In this document: in pieces, positions 60,951 to 64,000 of the stretch | How the letters are laid out: every line of letters begins with the position of its first letter | Numbering within the stretch: the first letter of the stretch is position 1 | Assembly: GCF_019511375.1 (NCBI RefSeq) | Contig: NZ_JAEUAO010000002.1 | Location: 620,001-684,000 of the forward strand | Length of the DNA stretch: 64,000 nt | From: Rhizobium herbae | Lineage (GTDB): Bacteria; Pseudomonadota; Alphaproteobacteria; Rhizobiales; Rhizobiaceae | Direction: 5' to 3' | The notes under the pieces: generated by a model | The model's input: the letters and a program-made list of their open reading frames with translations, nothing else | Database searches by the model: none | What the model was told of the DNA's origin: nothing | Made by a program: the position numbers and the translations under genes

Positions 60951-61084
60951 GCCGTTAAGACTTTCCGGCCTGCCGAATTAACCAAAGCTTCGGTCTTTGC
61001 CCCGAATGCTTAAAATTTGCGGATGATGCGGAAAGGTTTTGTTTACAAATGGCAGCGCATGGTGCCTTCAACTTGAGGTTACCC

Positions 61085-61198
61085 GACGTGAGGGCTGGTT
61101 CTCGGCAGCAAAGCCGGCACGGACCTGACGTCACTGCTTCTCGTGCACCTGTTTAGCATTCAACTTATCGAGGCAGCTTCTTGGCTGCCTCTTTTTTT
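61085..61198 (+). ncRNA. Candidate structured RNA upstream of a terminator
   Basis: The intergenic region after acsA2 has a nested fold. An outer stem pairs 61085-61093 (GACGTGAGG) with 61124-61132 (CCTGACGTC), with one mismatch. An inner hairpin pairs 61094-61099 with 61113-61118, with G-U pairs. A terminator follows about 40 nt later. It could be a small regulatory RNA or a structured 3' end of the acsA2 transcript. I do not recognise a known RNA family and cannot place a promoter with confidence. Confidence 0.35.
61170..61198 (+). terminator. Intrinsic terminator before cbrA
   Basis: GAGGCAGC (61170-61177) pairs perfectly with GCTGCCTC (61184-61191) around TTCTTG, followed by seven T (61192-61198). 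It is about 220 nt past the acsA2 stop and ends any + strand transcript before the convergent kinase gene. Confidence 0.9.
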
Positions 61199-61228
61199 AC
61201 TTTCATTTCCAACTTTCAGGGTGTGCCG

Positions 61229-64000
61229 CTAGTTTGCCAGCACGCGCTGCGATGGAAAGGAAATCTCCACCAGGGTGCCTTCGTTCGGCGTCGAACTGAT
61301 CGAGAACTGCGCCCGGTTCGCTTCCGCCATGGCCTTCGTCAGCGGCAGGCCGAGGCCGGTGCCGTCGCCGCGCTTGCGCACGCCCGTGGTCACCTGCCGG
61401 AAAGGCTTCATCGCCTGCTCAAGCTCGGTGCGGGTCATGCCGACGCCGGTATCGCGGATGCGCAGGACGACGCTTCCATTGGCCTCGTAGGCCGTCGAGA
61501 CGACGATCTGGCCGCCCGACGGCGTGAAGCGGATGGCGTTCGACAGGATGTTGAGAGCGATCTGCTTGATCGAGCGGTTGTCGGCGACCACGTTCGGCAC
61601 CGAACCAGATAGCGAGGTCCGGATGATCACGCGCTGGCTGTTGGCCTGCGGCTGCACCAGCGACACGGCTTCGGACACCGCGTCATTGATCTCGACGGCG
61701 GTGAATTCCAGATCCATCTCCCCGGCTTCGATCTTGGAGATGTCGAGCAGGTCGTTGACGATGTCGAGCACGTGGCGGCCGGAGCGGCCGATGTCATTTG
61801 CGTATTCGACGTAGCGGGGATTGCCGATCGGGCCGAAATGCTCGCTGGCCATCATGTCGGAAAAGCCGATGATCGCGTTCAAGGGCGTGCGAATCTCATG
61901 GCTGACACGGGCGAGAAAATCGCTCTTGTGGGCATTCGCCGTCTCGGCCGCACGTTTGGCGTTGCGCAGTTCCTCTTCCGTCCGCTTCCATTGGGTGATG
62001 TCGCGGATGACGGCGCAGAATCCGTTCGAGGAAGAGAGGCGGCCCATCGTCATGAACAGCGGGATGAAGCCACCGGATGCCTCGCGACCGATCACTTCCC
62101 GGCCGTCATTCAGCACGCTGGCAACGCCATGACCGGAAAGGCCGGAGAGATAGTCGAGCACGGCCTTCTGGCTCTCATGGGCAAACAGCATGGCAAACGG
62201 CTTGCCGCGGACCTCGCCGTCGTCATAGTTGAACAGCGCGCTTGCGGAGCGATTTAGCGAGCGTATTTCTCCCTCTGCGCCGACAACGACAACGCCGTCC
62301 GTCGCGGTTTCGAGGATCGAGTGCAGTTCTTCGGTTTCCATGCGCAAGGCCTGGATTTCCGCATTCTCCTCGGCCTCTGGTGCGATGTCTTCTGGCGGGG
62401 CCTCGGCTGCGACCGGTGCTGCCGGCGCATGCAGGGCCGATAGCGCCATCATCAGCGCACTCTTGTCTTCCCAGCGGATCGATTGCAGCCGCGCCGTCAC
62501 CGGGATCAGAGTGCCGTCGCTTCTGATGACCATCATGGCGCCGTTCGGCATGTCGAGGAGACGGTCATCGTCATCGGCGAAAAGGGCATCGATCCCGCCT
62601 TCTTCCCGCAATTCGTCGAGGCTGGAATAGCCGGTGAGCTTGAGGAACTCCGAATTGACATGGAACAGCTCGTCGCCGCTGTGAACCAGAAGGGCAATCG
62701 GCAGATTGTCGAGGAGTTCCGGCGTCAGGCTGCTGTTGCTGCTGGTGCGCGGCGGGACGACCGCTGCAAGGGTTTCCGGCAGGGTGGTTTCGCTGGCGGC
62801 GGTCGCTGCGGTGTCGGTATCGGCAGAAGCGCTCTTGCCGGTGTCGCCGGCTTTCATCGAAGCCGTCTCCTCGACGGGTTCGGTGAGCACTCGCTCATCG
62901 GCGACGGACCTGTCGGTCGCGGGCACGTCTTCATTTGCCCGCTTGCCGAAGGTTCCACCCAACTGACGTGCGATCTCAAGAAACGCGGCCTGTTCGCTGC
63001 GGCTCAAAGTCTCGGCGCCGAGCGGGCGGTGGCGGTCGAGCTCGACCACTTTGTCGGACGCGCGGCGCCTCGGCGTCTCGACCAGCTTCAATGCCGGGCG
63101 CTCACCCCGGAAAGGATCGTCCGGCGGAAGCTCCGCCGCTGCAGGCTGTTCCGGTTCGACCGACAGGTCTTCCTCGCTGGACCCTTCCGGCTCGGCCTCG
63201 GCGGCAGGCTCCGCTGGCACGGTTTCCATGCCGTCATCGGTGCCGTCGCCTGCTATCCCGTCATCCACGATGGTCTCGTCCAGGATCGAGTCGTCCACTG
63301 TGCGTTCCTGGTCGTCGCGAGCATTATCTGCGTTTGCGGTACCACCGGTAGCGCCATCAATTTCTGATGGCGCGTTCTCGTTGACGAGCGGCGACTCGCC
63401 GAATGTCAGGCCCATGGCCTGTTCGTCCTCGACCGCATCGGCCACGCGAACGATGCCAAAGCCGCGGAAGCCGTCAAATTCGCGGTTGCGCGAATAGGTC
63501 GGAAGGGCCGCCAGGTCGACAGGGACCTGCAGGCTTGTCCCTTCGACCGGCCAATAAATGGTCTTGCCGGACCAGGTATCGCGCCGCGTCAGCAATTCGC
63601 CAATCGTGTTGCCAGGGTCGAGATGGTATCGCGCCGCCAGCTCGGTGAAACGCTGGCCGGCGACATCGGCGGATTTCGGCCCGACTGCCGTTGCAAATTC
63701 CTCGGAAATCTCGCTGAACCGCCCGTCGGCATCGATCTTCCAGACGAAACGCACGGCCCGGCTGTTCGGTGTGAAGCGGAAGCGCGAGGCGCCGCCGGTG
63801 AGGGCCTCATCCTGAAGGCCCTCTTCCGAGGTGGTTTCGACCTGCGTTGCTGCAACATCCTCGTCCAGAGGCGGTTCTTCCGGCGTCCCCTCCAGCCCGT
63901 TCGGCTCACTGGAAGGCGCAGCCGGAACGTCGGCGTCCTGCTGCGCCTCATCGAGCGCTTCCTCCGCGACTGCACGGTCCGTTTGTTCGGCCTCGGCGGT
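61229..64000 (-). CDS. cbrA: PAS-domain sensor histidine kinase CbrA (PdhS type, 5' truncated)
   Basis: The frame is open to the right edge, so the start lies outside; 923 residues are visible. The N-terminal portion is acidic and Pro/Glu-rich (low complexity). PAS-like regions follow, the second with ETATDGVVVVGAEGEIRSLN. The HisKA domain has SHEIRTPLNAIIGF (His codon at 61898-61900). The ATPase domain has RDTGVGMTRTELEQAMKPFR and GTGLGLPLTKAMAEAN. CbrA in S. meliloti acts on the DivK/CtrA cell-cycle pathway and affects envelope and symbiosis. A convincing membrane span is not seen. The name rests on synteny with acsA2 and domain content. Confidence 0.85.
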   Translation of the reverse strand, partial: TAEAEQTDRAVAEEALDEAQQDADVPAAPSSEPNGLEGTPEEPPLDEDVAATQVETTSEEGLQDEALTGGASRFRFTPNSRAVRFVWKIDADGRFSEISEEFATAVGPKSADVAGQRFTELAARYHLDPGNTIGELLTRRDTWSGKTIYWPVEGTSLQVPVDLAALPTYSRNREFDGFRGFGIVRVADAVEDEQAMGLTFGESPLVNENAPSEIDGATGGTANADNARDDQERTVDDSILDETIVDDGIAGDGTDDGMETVPAEPAAEAEPEGSSEEDLSVEPEQPAAAELPPDDPFRGERPALKLVETPRRRASDKVVELDRHRPLGAETLSRSEQAAFLEIARQLGGTFGKRANEDVPATDRSVADERVLTEPVEETASMKAGDTGKSASADTDTAATAASETTLPETLAAVVPPRTSSNSSLTPELLDNLPIALLVHSGDELFHVNSEFLKLTGYSSLDELREEGGIDALFADDDDRLLDMPNGAMMVIRSDGTLIPVTARLQSIRWEDKSALMMALSALHAPAAPVAAEAPPEDIAPEAEENAEIQALRMETEELHSILETATDGVVVVGAEGEIRSLNRSASALFNYDDGEVRGKPFAMLFAHESQKAVLDYLSGLSGHGVASVLNDGREVIGREASGGFIPLFMTMGRLSSSNGFCAVIRDITQWKRTEEELRNAKRAAETANAHKSDFLARVSHEIRTPLNAIIGFSDMMASEHFGPIGNPRYVEYANDIGRSGRHVLDIVNDLLDISKIEAGEMDLEFTAVEINDAVSEAVSLVQPQANSQRVIIRTSLSGSVPNVVADNRSIKQIALNILSNAIRFTPSGGQIVVSTAYEANGSVVLRIRDTGVGMTRTELEQAMKPFRQVTTGVRKRGDGTGLGLPLTKAMAEANRAQFSISSTPNEGTLVEISFPSQRVLAN

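Overview
The window is about 64 kb of GC-rich, densely coding chromosome from an alphaproteobacterium of the family Rhizobiaceae (Rhizobium/Sinorhizobium/Agrobacterium group). The evidence is the gene set and order: MotB-MotC-FliK(MotD), the orphan regulator Rem, FlaF/FlbT flagellin control, the AglREFGAK alpha-glucoside system, an unlinked Entner-Doudoroff operon zwf-pgl-edd, and the block aceA / short-chain-fatty-acid regulator / potFGHI / acetoacetyl-CoA synthetase / CbrA kinase. All are arranged much as I remember them from Sinorhizobium meliloti. Genus cannot be decided from sequence inspection alone. I see no tRNA, rRNA, insertion sequence, prophage or CRISPR array.

Region 1 (1-16.5 kb, all + strand) is the distal half of a flagellar regulon: a 5'-truncated FliH-like gene, motB, motC, fliK(motD), a lytic transglycosylase, rem, flgE, flgK, flgL, flaF, flbT, flgD, fliQ, flhA, fliR, a FliJ-like coiled-coil protein, a FlgJ-type rod-binding protein, a FlgN-like chaperone candidate and a single-span membrane protein. 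Many junctions overlap by 1-10 nt, indicating translational coupling. Region 2 (16.5-24.2 kb) is a surface-polysaccharide cluster with mixed strands: GT2, GT4-like, WecG/TagA/CpsF and DUF6492-type transferases, a flippase and a GumC/Wzz-type co-polymerase. No Wzy polymerase, Wza exporter or initiating transferase is present in the window.

Region 3 (24.4-34.4 kb) holds folD, the alpha-glucoside uptake and hydrolysis operon aglEFGAK with its divergent LacI-type regulator aglR and two matching palindromic operators, a PilZ-like protein and a GFA-family protein. Region 4 (34.4-41.3 kb, - strand) holds zwf-pgl-edd and a polyamine-catabolism pair (gamma-glutamylputrescine synthetase/oxidase-like). 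Glucose released by AglA would, after phosphorylation, enter the Entner-Doudoroff enzymes encoded just downstream.

Region 5 (41.5-49.5 kb) has a HI0933-type flavoprotein, a small membrane peptide, two tandem chemoreceptors and a LysR regulator. Region 6 (49.3-64 kb) has isocitrate lyase with a divergent ScfR/RamB-type regulator, the putrescine transporter potFGHI, an AsmA-family protein, acetoacetyl-CoA synthetase, a candidate structured RNA with a strong terminator, and a 5'-truncated CbrA/PdhS-type sensor kinase running off the right end.

The window is mostly well-conserved core chromosome, and I do not see a clearly new multi-gene system. The most interesting unexplained signals are regulatory: the AglR operator pair, a TGTAAA-site cluster between aceA and its regulator, an inverted repeat over the LysR start codon, and the structured intergenic element before cbrA. 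The incomplete polysaccharide cluster next to the flagellar genes is also worth a look.
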